From: Dolomedes plantarius
Lineage: Eukaryota > Arthropoda > Arachnida > Araneae > Dolomedidae
Direction of reading: 5' to 3'
DNA length: 64,000 nt
NCBI GenBank assembly: GCA_907164885.2
Contig: OU015492.1
Span: forward strand, 197,101,460 to 197,165,459
Position 1 is the stretch's first letter. Each line of letters opens with the position of its first letter. Below the pieces are notes generated by a model. That model did not search any database. It saw only the letters and a program-made list of their open reading frames with translations, and was not told where the DNA came from. Positions 35,038-47,339 of this stretch are shown here, piece by piece. A program made the translations under genes and the position numbers.

Positions 35038-38000
35038 GTAATATTTGCAAAGGAGATGTTGGATGACAGGACGAGACCTGACTTTAGGAGTTGTAATGTT
35101 TTTGGTGTCTATGAACTTGAGAGTGGAAATAATCGTAGAATCTCAGAATAATGTAGTCATTCAGATGTTTAGGCAATGGGTGTGGTCGGACCGGAGCCAG
35201 GCGACTGAGAAGTCAAACCAAAAAGAAGTCCAGGCGAGAGACACAATTCTCCACATAACTAGTTACACAGTTTTTATTTCACGAGCATTTTCGTGGCTGG
35301 CTGTACAATTATTTCAGGATTTCACATTTGGACATATTTTAACAGTATACCACATTCAGAACAGTCCGGAGCCTGCCGGAGCAACACATAATGGCCAAAA
35401 CCCTGCAGCGCAACTTGCTGCATGCTACTAGGACGGAGATCAGACACTGAAGATAAAGGGAAGCAGCGTGCCCAAGTTTTTACATCCTAACCATCCCGTG
35501 GCAGACACACAAAGTGCGCAAAACTCTAGGTTCACGCCCTGAGGTACAGGCGCGCTGAACTTTTAATTGGTTAAAATTGACACCTGACTTTAACGCGTCA
35601 TATGGGGTGATGATTTCGAATGTTCTACGAGGTTCGATCGTATATAAGTATTGGCCGCACGGGGCTTTTAGGGGGACAACTACTAGATTATTCCGGTTAT
35701 TCCTAGGTCAAATTTAAATGAGGGATAATGTTCTGTTGCAATAAGACAAAGTTAATGAAGGGAGAGGTTTGAAATTTGTTTCATATATATATATATTTAA
35801 GCGGAGGCACTTGTCATACATTCGCCTGTACTACGCCGCAGTTTACTATTCATTTTATTTTGGTGGCGGACAGCATTACCCCCTATGAAGGGACGACACA
35901 AACGGAGGCATTTTCCGTGGCTCGACGCTGGGTTCGATCAAAGTCTTAACTAATAAAAAATACATCATCTTTATTTAGTATTTTATAATGTTTTATAGAT
36001 ACAAATTATGATAAAATCGCACAAAACTCATGACTGTTATAAAATACATCAGATTTCTTTAGCATTTTATAATGTTTTATAGATGCAAATATTCCTTAAA
36101 TCTACTAAGCGACCTACAGCAATAACTGTTTCATGAAGGATAATCCAGTACTCTAGAGAGATTCTTTTCAGAACTTTTCCCTTTATTACTATGTTTCATC
36201 GCTAAATCACAATTTTTATTAAAGTTGTGAAACTTTAAAAGCTTTGTAAGATTTATCTAACAACTTTTAGCTGAAAATTTTAGTATATTAAGGTGAACAC
36301 TCAGACTGGTTTGCAAAAGAAAAAAAAATGACATTCTGAAGTTGGTGAAATTTTTAAAGCTTTTGACCATCACACTATTTTTTTCCATTTTGTAATCATC
36401 TTGAGGTATATTTGAGGTAAAATAATTTTAGTTCATTTTGATTATGCAAATGTAAAATTTTCCAGCATTTGCTTAAAATAAAAAGAAAATTCATTTAAGC
36501 GAGGTTTTATTATCTCTTAAATGACCTCAAGAGCAATGCAATTTTCACCCATTTGGCATTTATTCAAAGTTTCCAAAAGGCAATTTCTCTTTTAAATAAT
36601 TTACTTGAATTCAAAAAGCTTTTGAAGTCATGTACCAATCTGTAGATACCTTCACACTTTATTTTCCATTGCGTAACAAGTAAAACTGTTGAAGCAGGGT
36701 TCGATCAACATATTAGATGATGCGAAATGTCTTCATTTTTTTTTCCTTTCATTTTTAAGTGACTTCTGTCACTTATTCAATAAACTCTCATTCATCGTAT
36801 TTAACTTTAAAATTAAACACTTGTTTGGGTGAGGGATAATAGCTTTGAAACAAATACTTCTTACAAAGGCCTCATATACCTCATATTGAAAGAATTCATA
36901 CAATAGGACGATTTGTCAGAGAAATTTAAACAGCTTTGAAACCTGTTTACTTTTTAAAAGGACTGAGAGCTTTTCAGTATTTTTTTAGAAAGAACCATTG
37001 TAATAGCCGTCCGCCAACTTTCCTTTTAAAATTTCATTACCAACATATTTCCTCGATGTTTCTGAAAGCCTATGACAAAGGATGTCGTCCTAAAAATGCA
37101 CTCATTTTTTTATTTATTTATCTTAATATTGTGCTGGTTTTTTTCCGCCATAACTTTTAAAATAATTAGCTGATGGTCCATTATCATTCATTCCAAATTG
37201 CTAAAATGGATACCTTCCATGGCCGGTAAGAAGATTTAAGCCTTCTAAACTAGAAGCCGGTATTCTCCCACAAGTGATGAAAGAAACTCTCACTTTCGAA
37301 TTTCTTTCCTCCAACCCCATTTCATCAAAATATTGCAGCTTAAGTTTTTCGAGAAGAAGATAGGCTTATACTTCTTTTGAAAGTTCTATCGCCTCACCTC
37401 CGGAATAACTCAAACGTGTAAATTATCAAAAAACTTGCATGATCTGCATTCTCCACTTGAGATTTCTTTCGTTTCCAAATCAAAAAGCCTTCTTTTATTT
37501 AAGTTAGTTCATGCAATCAGTTCATTTCGTGGGGCTGCAAACTACGCATATTTTTATTTCAAATTTTCAATGCACAGCCTCGTTCTTGCACAATTAATAG
37601 CAAATAAGTTTGAGCTAGTTATTGGATATTTTAATTCCTTATTGTTATTCATAAATGGAAAGACGTACGTTATTTGGCTCTCTACGGGGATTCAATTCTG
37701 CATACAGGCATACTGGACTACAAATACTTTAAATTTCCAATCTTGTATTTGGATAATTAGTGAGTTTAAACATTCCTGTTTTGTTTTTTTTTGTTTTTGT
37801 TTTTTTTGTATAGGGAATGAAAACATTTCTAAATTAACTTTTGCTAGGTAACGCACTTTTTTAAGCCACTTTAATTAAGTTAGCTTCCCAATCACCATTC
37901 TTTGTCGAAATCGTCAGCAACTTCTCGTGTCACGGTAATTGCTTAACTTTTAGAAACAGTAGGTTTAGGTGACAACATAAAAAAGGAATGAGAATGCAGC

Positions 38001-38800
38001 AAAAAAAGAGATTTTTCGCTGCCAATGCAATCGAGTCGATATTCGTTAAAGTTACTGACCTGAAGCAACAATTCTGATCTACGAGAAAAACTTTTTCGAT
38101 AAATTTAGAGGAGATTTAGAAAAGAGAATTTGGGTTTAGTAATATGGTGCGATTTAAACGAACAAACACATTAGTGGTTGATTACTGCATCTAGGTATCG
38201 ATTTTAAGTATGAGTTCTCTACAAAATAATAACTTTGTTTAAGTAAATACAGTTCTTTATCTGTAAACTCAAGTCAAGTGTTAAATACATACTTTTCTTT
38301 ATTAATTCAGGCTTACGATTTCTTACCACTATAAACTTGGGGAGCAACCAAATGTATTTAGTTAAATAGTAGATGAAGCAAATAACTTTATGTGTTTATT
38401 CATCAAAATTGTTACAACTTATCACAAATTCTCTTTATAAGAAAATCCCACGGGATTTTTTGGTTTGACAGTGTTTTTTTCTTGTTTAAAGTAAGCAAAT
38501 TGTTGCTGTTGTGAAGGATCCACAATTTGGACATTTTGAACTCCTTCCAACGTCATAGCCATTTTGTTTTTCCAACACGATTACGGGGCATAAAACGGCT
38601 ATATTGGAAAAAGGGGGAACTGCACCAATTTTCCAAGAAACATAGCACCCCCTGAATTCCTCAGGACGGGAGAAAGAAATTCCAGGAAATTCAACGGACA
38701 TCCAATTTTCTTGGAAATAAGAGTACCACGTGGGTCAACCGTGGGGATGTCGGAGCATCCTGCCCTTGAATAAAAATCTCGAAGAGGCAATAAATTTATG
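35038..38800. other. Non-coding stretch with unassigned moderately G+C-rich patch
   Basis: 35040-35950 is more G+C-rich than its surroundings and has a TATATAAGTA-like site near 35641. It may be an old LTR or element fragment, but I cannot align it to anything in the window. The 128-codon frame at 35045-35431 and the 138-codon frame at 37435-37851 show no domain or motif I recognise. The rest is ordinary A+T-rich DNA. Confidence 0.4.
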
Positions 38801-39400
38801 TGAATAACTGACCTGGGGAGGAGTCATATTCCAAATGGGGGGGGGAGGAAATGAACCCCGAGTGTGGGAGAGAAACTAGGATCGGAGGAGAGGGTCGGAG
38901 AGAGAGAGATTGAGGTAGCGAGCTGCGAAGAAAGCCTGGGAAGTAAAGACGCCCCCGTAAAATGGCGAGATGTCCGTTTTCAACCGCCAACGCCGAATCC
39001 TGCTGCCTCCGCCAGTGAAGGGCCACGTGATTTTTAGCCCGATACCTAAAGCCTCCTCCGATATAAGTGCCACAACGACTCCATGCCTTGCCCTGCTGTT
39101 TCATCAAAGCTCCCCAGGTTGGTCATTTCTTCCCCTTTAAATAGTGCTCATGCCTTTTGAGAGATTACGATAAATATGACTTTATTTCACTCGACCCGTA
39201 ATGGTTCTGCCGCAGGAAGCGGATGAAGTATGCCCTATTTCTGTTAAAATATGTCTAACCAAGATCTTAAATATATTATGTAGACCTGACCTTTTCTTGT
39301 AATATATTGTATAATAAATGTTGTTATTTTTTATTTATAAACGCATAGTTCCCTTTGGAGTTCACCTCCCTAATTTTACACAACGCAAAGGGGTATCTAT
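38801..39400 (+). repeat. Possible LTR (G+C-rich promoter, AATAAA, TG start)
   Basis: A G+C-rich region with many GGAG runs is followed by GATATAAGTGCC, an AATAAATGTTGTT block (near 39312) and an end near CTAATTTTACA. The layout resembles an LTR starting near 38801. I found no second copy and no target duplication. ORFs on its minus strand are not convincing. Confidence 0.3.
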
Positions 39401-41820
39401 GGTACCCCTCGTAACAGTTGAATTTAATGTTGATATTTTACTTGATCTCTCGAGGGCATAGTTATTATTCAATTCCTTTTATTAATCTTCTATTCTAAAA
39501 AATAGCAAGAAAACAAATTTCCTTCCTGAACACTTTCAATTCGATACAATTAATTTTCTTATACATTTTTTCTCAAATGTCACTGTACCTGCAATTACTG
39601 CATTTAAGATTTCAGTTTATCATTCTAAAAATTTCCATTATTATTCCCCATCAGATTATCATTCTTGTTTTAGATTATAAAGAATTTGATATTCAAGTTT
39701 TCTTTATATCTTCCTGTTGGATTACATCTCATAAAAGAACGTGCTCGATGAAACTTAAGATAAGACGACTTATCTTCGAGAAACACAAGTTTAGAGAGAA
39801 AGGCGAAATCTCAAAAGTAAATCTGCAGTTGAAAGAGAAAAAAATCCTGAAAAGAAACCTTTCATAAATTCTATAGCACACGTTGGTGACTTTGAAATGT
39901 TCCCGAATTATCTAGAAAAGATATGGATTAAATAGTCTGGTGTACTATAATTTTCACGAAATAATCTCTTTTCGTCTGTCGTTATTTCTCAGCGAACCAG
40001 CTTTAATAGAAGTTTAACGTATAACTAACATTCTCGGAGCATTCAAAAATTAGACATTTAGTATAAAAGTCCTCTACCAATAATCTTGATTTTGGAATAT
40101 CAAACATCTTTGGAAAGACAGAAGCTTAAGCTAGTTTAAAAAATAATGTTTAATTAAATGCAGAGAGCACAAAATGATGCTTTCTTTCATTTGATATTTT
40201 GGTAATCTATAAAGCACAGCTTTCTACATACTTATTAATATGAGTATGTTATATGTAAGAAACTGAGTTTGTTTTCAAATACAATATGGAATATGCAAGA
40301 ACCAAACATTTTACTTACCTACAAGCCATACTGCATGACTGCCTGAAACAGACAGGTAGTCTCAGAGGGGTTATCTATACAAGTAACTTTTCTCTTTCTG
40401 TCATTTCCCAGTTGTGAAAGACTTTGGATAGAATTGAATAAGAGATTAACCTCCACACCTTGCCATAATGATCGAGAAGTCAGGACTCTAGCTTTGAAGT
40501 CTATAAACGTTAAGTTAGATACCGCCTTAGTAGTCGCACGTTACTATGGAGTTCGACTTTTGGAATGAACACTGGAGGACCAATAGACAATATAGTACAA
40601 AATATTCATGAAGTGTAAAACAAACAGTGAGGAAAATATGCAGAAATAAACATGTACGTGCGAAACCCAGTGTCATTGAACTAGAAAGTCAACATCTATT
40701 TCGCATTGCTGTAACTTTCAAAAGGAATTCAAAGTCTCTATATGAAGAAGTTAATAAATCAACAATTAAATTATTTTGTGATACTAGCAATAGAGTTACA
40801 ACTCAACGTATATTTTGTCGACCCAAAAAAGTCCCTATTTCACAAGGGAATATGAAAATGAAAATTGTGAGACATCATTTTAACGTCTAGATATCTTGGT
40901 CGTAAAGACTCTGACTGCGAACGTGCAAAGCGAAATGTTCAAATACCGTTCTCCACAGACCGACGTTGAAATTCGAAGTAAAACCATTTTTCCATTGACC
41001 GAGAGATATACAACAATAAAATTGTCAGAAAAAATTATAAAGCGAAAATTCCGTTCAGAACTTGTTTCGTAGTGATGTTAATCTTTTCCCTCTTCCTTTT
41101 CTGATGATTTCAGACTGACCGATTTATTTTACAATAATAAAAAAAAATCTCGTAGCAAAACATTACTGTCTGAAGGAATAATTATTGTAGCTTATCAGGA
41201 AGATCCATTATTTTTTCCAGTTCTGAATGAACAGCATTAAGAATTAAAATATCTGACTGGTGAAATTAATTAACAAAGACAATTTTATACTAATTAAACA
41301 AAATAAACAGTAAATTCTACCCACGTTCTGATCACGTAAAATGCCTTTCGTTTAATCTCATGTCATTATCCATACGACCTCTCAAATACCCCTGTACTCT
41401 GTAACTAGAAGCCTAAAGTACACTGAACTTGTTAACATAGATGAGCGGATTAATATAGTTGAGCTCTCCATGGTTATCCACTTCAAATTAAATACAATGA
41501 AAAAATAAACATGACTTCAATTAATCTTGGGAGCACGAAGACAATCATTCCAAGACCAAAAGACTGAACTTATCAACGACCTCTTCCCTCGGAGAGTCTA
41601 GAGTGACAGTGACGAGAGTGAAACGACATCCCCAAGGTTTATTTGGGGCAGCGTTTTCTTATTTCTTCAAGCGGACTAATTTTTAATAAATGCTTTATCT
41701 GTGGTTAGGCAATGTAAAAAGACACCGAATTACTTGGTTTGAGAACAACTGGGCTTGTTTTATATTGACTTTTTACTAGCTATATCACGAAGAACCTACC
41801 GTACATTAATCATATCCGCC
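39401..41820. other. Non-coding stretch
   Basis: I see no gene or classified repeat. The 96-codon frame at 39577 and the 87-codon frame at 40627 lack any recognisable motif. Confidence 0.45.
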
Positions 41821-41829
41821 ATTTAAAGA

Positions 41830-42019
41830 ACCACCAACATTCCATTCCAAGAGAAGATTCTCTATTACTATTATCTAAAATAACTTGAAAAGCAAATTTA
41901 GAGTCAGATAGTACAATAGTCTTTTCTAACGATTGTCCTCTCAGAAGGAACAGGTTTAAAGCTACACATATTGCTAAAATTTCATCATCGAAATGCGGGA
42001 AAGTTGTTACCAATCTATA
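41830..42019 (-). pseudogene. Non-LTR retrotransposon RNase H fragment
   Basis: The minus strand translates to HFDDEILAICVALNLFLLRG followed by QSLEKTIVLSDSKFAFQVI. This is the Asp/Glu...DSK pattern of the RNase H domain carried by Jockey-type LINEs. The upstream part is cut exactly where the pogo-like element inserts (TA at 42020-42021). The downstream part fades within 60 bp. It is a small relic of a reverse-transcribing element. Confidence 0.65.
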
Positions 42020-42021
42020 TA

Positions 42022-43413
42022 CAGTGGAGTCGCGATAATCCGAAATGATTTGGACCAAACCCTTTTTCGGATTCACGAATTTTTCGGATTAAGCGAAATC
42101 ATTCTTAAAATCTATATATATATAAAACGCGTAGGTATGCGGCACAAAAATCGACGATATTTCTACACTCTGAATGGCAACGGCTGCCACTACCAGATGT
42201 AAACAGTGGCGGCCGTCCGCAATTTGCAATCGCGTGTCAACATGGATTTACGCTTTTACGCACTGAAATCAGATATGTTCGAAAGCGCGCTGCACGATCA
42301 AGTGAAAATTGGGAACAGTCTCAAGAAAGAAACCGAAGAAATAATTCATTAAGAGAGAGTCGTGAAAGAGAGAGCATAAATGATCGCGAGGTTAGGCTTA
42401 ACCGTCGCCGGCATAGCAATCAACAACCAGTAATAGTTAAATTTTCTACACTTTTTTCAGTACTTGCTGAATTTTTACTCCATTTTATAAGTGAAGAAAT
42501 TTTCTCAACAATTTATTATTTGATATGATTAAGTGGAGATATCTGAATTCTGAACAGTAATGCATACAGAGAGTGATGTAATCAACACTATATTTTAAAT
42601 TTTCCCCCAACAATATCTTATTTGTTGTAATGATAAAGTATAGGTATCTTAATTTTGAAAAATAGTACATACAAAGAGGGATGTAATTTTTAAAATCATT
42701 GATGTTGGGTTTCTCAGTCTTATCTTTAACTCTGTTCTGAGGTAATGGAAATTAATTTTTTTTTATCACAATGTTCTAGAATCAGCCTTATAGAGAATAA
42801 CTCTTAACAATGTATATTTGATGACAGGTAATGTTAACATTCCTTACATATGTTACTTTCAGTTGCGTTGTTTTGCAAAAGAAAATATAAAACTAAAAGC
42901 GACCATGCTGGTCGCGCAGTGGCTAGTAAACTTAAATTACATAATAACGTCCGATTACATAAACATTACATATTACGTGAGATTACGCAGTTTATTTTAT
43001 AAGGTCTGTCTAAACATAGCCAAATCTAGAGACGAAATGGGTGATAAGAGAGCGGAACGGTGCCTAGTACAGTACAGTACAGTGTAAGTTGTTCTAACAA
43101 TACGTCACAGAGCTCGACAGTTGTAGAAGTGCGGTCGGGTGGAGGAGGGGAGTTCAGTTGACACGCATACAGCCACAGTGTCTTTACTGTTGGTATCAGT
43201 TTCGTATTAGCCTAAACAAGTGTTGTTTATTCTACCGTTTCCTACTTTATTATACTGTTGTCAAACTTTGAATTTTCTTGTAGTTTTCAGAAATATACTT
43301 TATATTACTTAGTATCAGTGTAGTTTTATTGTAACCTTAGTTCTTTCTGACTTTTCGTTTCGAATTAAGCGGACTTACGGATTACCGAAGTTCGGGTTAT
43401 CGGGACTCTACTG
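42022..43413 (+). mobile_element. Pogo/Tigger-like DNA transposon, non-autonomous
   Basis: The left end CAGTGGAGTCGCGATAATCC and the inverted right end (CAGTAGAGTCCCGATAACCC) match at all but a few of about 23 positions. TA lies on both sides (42020-42021 and 43414-43415). Such CAGT...GATAA-CCGAA ends are typical of pogo/Tigger elements. Excluding the Helitron nested at 42111-42926, only about 576 bp is its own, and no transposase is encoded. A short TACAG tandem lies at 43063-43083. Confidence 0.8.
42111..42926 (+). mobile_element. Helitron nested in the pogo-like element
   Basis: The element begins TCTATATATATATAAAACGC after A (42110) and ends CTAG (42923-42926) followed by T. A hairpin of 7-bp arms (GCGACCA, 42899-42905, and TGGTCGC, 42909-42915) ends seven bases before CTAG. 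Near 42278-42420 a frame translates to SSENWEQSQERNRRNNSLRE, resembling the Arg/Glu/Asn-rich N-terminal repeats that precede the Rep/helicase in Helitron proteins. That suggests a deleted autonomous copy. Confidence 0.8.
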
Positions 43414-43415
43414 TA

Positions 43416-44161
43416 TATAAAAATGGAAGTTTGTGTGTATGTTCCGGAATCGCTCTAGAACTCCTGGAGAAATTTCAACTAATCTTGGTACACATATGAC
43501 TTGCCATATGGGAAGAAACACTGGGGGGGGGGGGGGTAAGACACCCCTAGTACCCCTAGGTGGGAAGAGAAAGGAGGGATATGTAAAAATAATCAAAAAC
43601 AGCAGATACTAGCGTCGAATCCATAGTTTTCGGGGTCGCCGAGAGATATAGTGACACTCCCGATGCCGTTAAAGTGCAAGTTCAGCCTCCATCAGCATTC
43701 GGGGGGAAAGAGGATGAGAAAGAAGGGGGGAGGGAATAAAATGCCCAAAATGACCGAGAGTAGTGTCGAATCCATAGTTTTCGGGGTCGCTGAGATAAAT
43801 AGTGACACTCCTGATGCCATTTAAGTACAAGTTCAGCTTCGCATCAGCATTGGGGGAGGATGGGGAAGAATGGGGGAAAAATAAAATGTCCAAAATGACC
43901 GAGTGTAGTGTCGAATCCACAGTTTCCGGGGTCGCTGAGATGAATAGGGGAAACTAAAAAGGTTGTTTGTAATCAAATTTTGTGTTAAACTAATATTAAA
44001 GTGAATTTGCAATTTTACTTTATAATTTGTATAGTGTACATATACCTTTAAATAACTGTAAAAAAAATTACTTTTTACACTATAGGTAGAATTCATTCCT
44101 TTTCCTGTATAATAAAAAATGGTATAAATAAATACCCAGGCAAGACCGGGCAAACAGCTAT
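43416..44161 (+). mobile_element. Helitron-like element with internal minisatellite
   Basis: The left part has the usual arthropod Helitron opening (TATAAAAATGGAAGTTTG, then TTCCGGAATCGC and AATTTCAACTAATCTTGG). The right end has a hairpin-like ACCCAGGCAAGACCGGG followed by CAGCTATT, a variant of the CTAG-T end. The middle is a tandem array (43610-43940). The exact 5' end is hidden at the junction with the pogo-like element. Confidence 0.6.
43610..43940. repeat. Minisatellite, unit about 148 bp, 2.3 copies
   Basis: The phrase GTCGAATCCATAGTTTTCGG recurs near 43613, 43765 and 43908 (last copy with two changes), giving unit lengths near 150 and 145 bp. Units differ in the GGGGGA-rich spacer. 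The array lies inside the Helitron-like element. Confidence 0.85.
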
Positions 44162-44168
44162 TAAACAA

Positions 44169-44170
<2 letters not shown>

Positions 44171-44199
<29 letters not shown>

Positions 44200-44200
44200 A
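44171..44200. repeat. (TA)n(TG)n microsatellite
   Basis: A short TA run followed by TG lies just outside the 3' end of the Helitron-like element. Confidence 0.85.
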
Positions 44201-46850
44201 TATTATTCTGAGGGTAATGATTAATGATTCTCGATTATTTCTATAATTAAAAAAGTAATATTGTTTATGTGGGACTATCTGAATTGTATCTGGATTAAAT
44301 CTATATTTGATGTAAATGTGTTTCCAATGTAAGGAACAGAGATGCCATTCAAATGTTCTTCGTTTGGAAAATTATTTAACTCTCATAGGTTTTATAGATA
44401 ATTAAAACCCACCCCGGAATCGTGTCATTATTGTTAGAGTACAACAAATTCATTCTAAGAAATTTCTGTTTCGTCCCTAGAGCTTTGAACTACTAATTGA
44501 GAAAAGGGATAGGAATGTAGGAAATCTTTGTTTAACCTCTAATCAAGTTTGAACCGGACTGTTTCATCGATTTTTCTTTTCTACGAAAGACGCTATCCTT
44601 TTATATAAATTGCTGTAAAATAAAATAAACATTGTCTATGAAAAATCTATTCATTTGTGGTTAATTCCTCATATTAACTCTTTTTTATCGTAGATGTTTA
44701 AACATTATTCCATTTAAATTATTTCATATACTTTCCTGATATTAATTAAAATTTAAATGACTGTAATATATAAAATGATAATTCTTGGCACATACATGAA
44801 TTAACTCAAAGAAATTAAATGAAATTTTTCAAGGAATTTCACTCTGTATAACTCAAGAAATTTCACTCTGTTCATTCTGCTCAATTTTATTTCATGTACT
44901 TTTAGGACACAAAAAGTCCTCAACAGGGAAACAAAAACTGTTTCATGTTGTTGAAAAGGAACTCAACTGGTTTTTGGAAGAGTTTCAGAAACAAGCTAAA
45001 AACCTCGAGTCTAAAAGTTGAGTAAGCCCCTTCCGAATTTCCTGGGACAAGAAATATTTCACATTTTAGATTTTTCAGGATTTAGGAATATTTATATGTA
45101 CTTATAAATATCATCCACGATATAATGCTTCGACATAAAAGATACATTAACGATGGTACTAAAGGGAAGTCCATCTGGGATGGAACTAAATCGAAGTTGT
45201 AGCCAAGTCCAAACACAAGGTTTAAAGTCCAAACATAAGTTTTATGTACACTTTGTGCAGATATCTTAGACATGATTTTTTCAATACTTTTAATAATTCT
45301 TGGTAGGATGAGTGAGAACACTGTTGTTACCTTTCGGAATGCGAGGACTGAACTGACAAGAAGTTACAGACTTCAGCCGATTCTAAACGACTGCATACAT
45401 CAATGCCTACAGCAAGATTTTTAAACATAAGATCATGGTCCTGGAGCCTTGCGCCTTAAGGTTGCTATGTAGTAAGAAAAAAATCGTATTTCCCTTTTCC
45501 TCTTCTTGCAGACTCTTGTGGTGGGAGGAGTCCAGTTGACAGTTCGAGAATTCCACCCCCCTTAGGATTGACATTTTGAGGGATTGTAATGGCTCTCTCT
45601 CTATAGGGGTGGTTAAGCGCTGCCCCCAAATTTTTTTATTTACAATACATTTTTGTCAACTATTTACAGGTACATAAATGCTGATAATCAAATAAATTTG
45701 TATTGTCAGATATCCTGAACTTTTCTGCAAAGCGCTGCAGGATTCATTTTATAAATTTCGTTTACCGAAGGAATTTATGAGCGTTTAAAATGCACTATAC
45801 CAGATATTTCCCCGAATAATTTAAATTTTAAAATATTAATTGCATTTTAAAAAAAAAACGAAAAATGTACACAAATGTAAAATTTCTTTCTCTATGACGG
45901 AGTACAATTTTTTTTTCAAAAACCTTTGATTCCAAGTAGGCAATCCGTGGACAAATTTTCTCCATAGGTTAACATTGAGGTGAGCGAATTCAATGGGGTT
46001 AGTACATAGCAGCCTTACCCGTCCGGCTGTCATCCGGTTAATAATTTTGGCCAAGTTTGTGAACACTAGACCATCTGAAAAGCTAAGGTCAGTCACTCAT
46101 TTTGACACTAAAGGGCTGTTTTGACACCATGGTACTCATCTGTGGGATGTTTCTCATACACACCTTTGTCAAATTTATTCAGCAGTTTATCTTCCTTTGT
46201 CATAGATAATCACAAATATTTCCTGCCATTCAAAGAGGTATTTTTCGTCCTTTTTATAACTTTCCCTGTATTTTTCTTTCAGTATAATGTTTCAAATATT
46301 CAGTGAACAAGGGCTTATTTTTATCTTACAATGGGGAGCACAAACTATTTTATCGGGGCAAAAATAATAAGTAGCTTTCAATTTTAACAAATATTTTTAT
46401 GCAATGTCTCATGTAGGGAGATTGAAAAAAGTATTATGAACTGAAAAACAAAGCGAATGTTTTAACATCTTTTTGACATATAATATGAATGTCACGCTGC
46501 TCAAATTTTCAAAAAGGATTGAATTTTTTATAACAAAAAGTTTTTGCATTAAAATTATGAAGGAAGGTCATTGGAATTGACCGTTCCTCACAAAGCCATA
46601 GTAAGTAAGTTGGTAAAATAGAAGTCTCGAGGTTTGAGAATGCGAGTTAAATTCTCGCATTTGGCAGATGGTCCTTACATTGACACCCGACTGCTGGATA
46701 GACCGATTATCGACCATTCATCAGCTATACAAGGCATGTTAAAAAAAACACCGATCTTTCTAAACGGTGTGCCAACAGGTGCAGAGAACACACTGCAGCT
46801 ACTGGGTAGGCCTAACGGAAGGTTCGGGCAATGCCATTTGCCCTTTTACG
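44201..46850. other. Non-coding stretch with SINE fragment
   Basis: No gene is visible. 45300-45420 resembles the family-B SINE body at 53850-53999 (blocks CTTACAGACTTCAGCCGATT-like and CATCAATGCCTACAG-like). The 123-codon frame at 46634-47005 overlaps the next foldback element and is not convincing. Confidence 0.5.
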
Positions 46851-46856
46851 CTCTGC

Positions 46857-47071
46857 TTACATTGCTGTCCGTTAGCGTAAGCGTAAAATTATTGAAATAT
46901 ATTCAACCAATGACAAACCTCCAAACGATTAGCCACGATATTGTTAAGGCCTATGATTGGTTTATTTCCATCTCAGTGCCATTTTTCCTTTTACGCTTAC
47001 GCTAATGGACTGCAATGTGAACAGGCCTTTACTCTACGATTATAATCGTAGAGTAAAGGCCTGTTCACATT
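46857..47071. mobile_element. Foldback MITE ending in a 58-bp perfect palindrome
   Basis: Two arms of about 32 bp (46857-46888 and 46989-47021) pair almost perfectly around TTAGCGTAAGCGTAAAA. The right arm then runs into a 58-bp perfect palindrome at 47014-47071, centred on TTATAA, whose arms read AATGTGAACAGGCCTTTACTC inward. This suggests a terminal repeat followed by its own inverted copy, as when two element ends are joined. Sequence similar to hAT or Harbinger MITEs is possible, but I cannot assign it. Confidence 0.7.
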
Positions 47072-47193
47072 ATATATACAAAACTATAATTATAGTTATC
47101 GGTCTGTACGCACTGAACTGAGCACGTGCACAAGCTGTTAGTCGGATTTCCGACAAAGTGAGAATAAAAGTACTCGAAGAATAAAGTGTGTAT

Positions 47194-47210
47194 TTGTGTG
47201 TGTGTGTGTG
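47194..47210. repeat. (TG)n microsatellite
   Basis: A short pure TG run. Confidence 0.8.
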
Positions 47211-47339
47211 AAATTGGTAGAAATTTTAAAGAGACATTTCGACTGCTTAACCAAGTATACGGTTAAGATTGCATGAGCTGAACGCAGTGTTGTGAGGGTT
47301 TTAAGCGTTTTAAAGGAGGCAGAACGTTAGATTGTGACT

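Noticed and set aside
35045..35431. 128-codon ORF in a G+C-richer patch
   Set aside because: No domain, no motif and no splice context could be seen; the region looks like an old repeat.
37435..37851. 138-codon ORF rich in Phe, Ile, Ser and Cys
   Set aside because: Composition matches random A+T-rich DNA, and the segment around FCFCFFC is a poly-T tract.
43669..44168. Minus-strand ORFs over the 148-bp minisatellite
   Set aside because: They repeat the same peptide because the DNA is a tandem array inside a Helitron-like element.
46560..46680. Possible tRNA-like head (GCGAGTTAAATTCTCGCAT)
   Set aside because: The B box match is weak, no A box at the right spacing is convincing, and no body shared with other copies was found.
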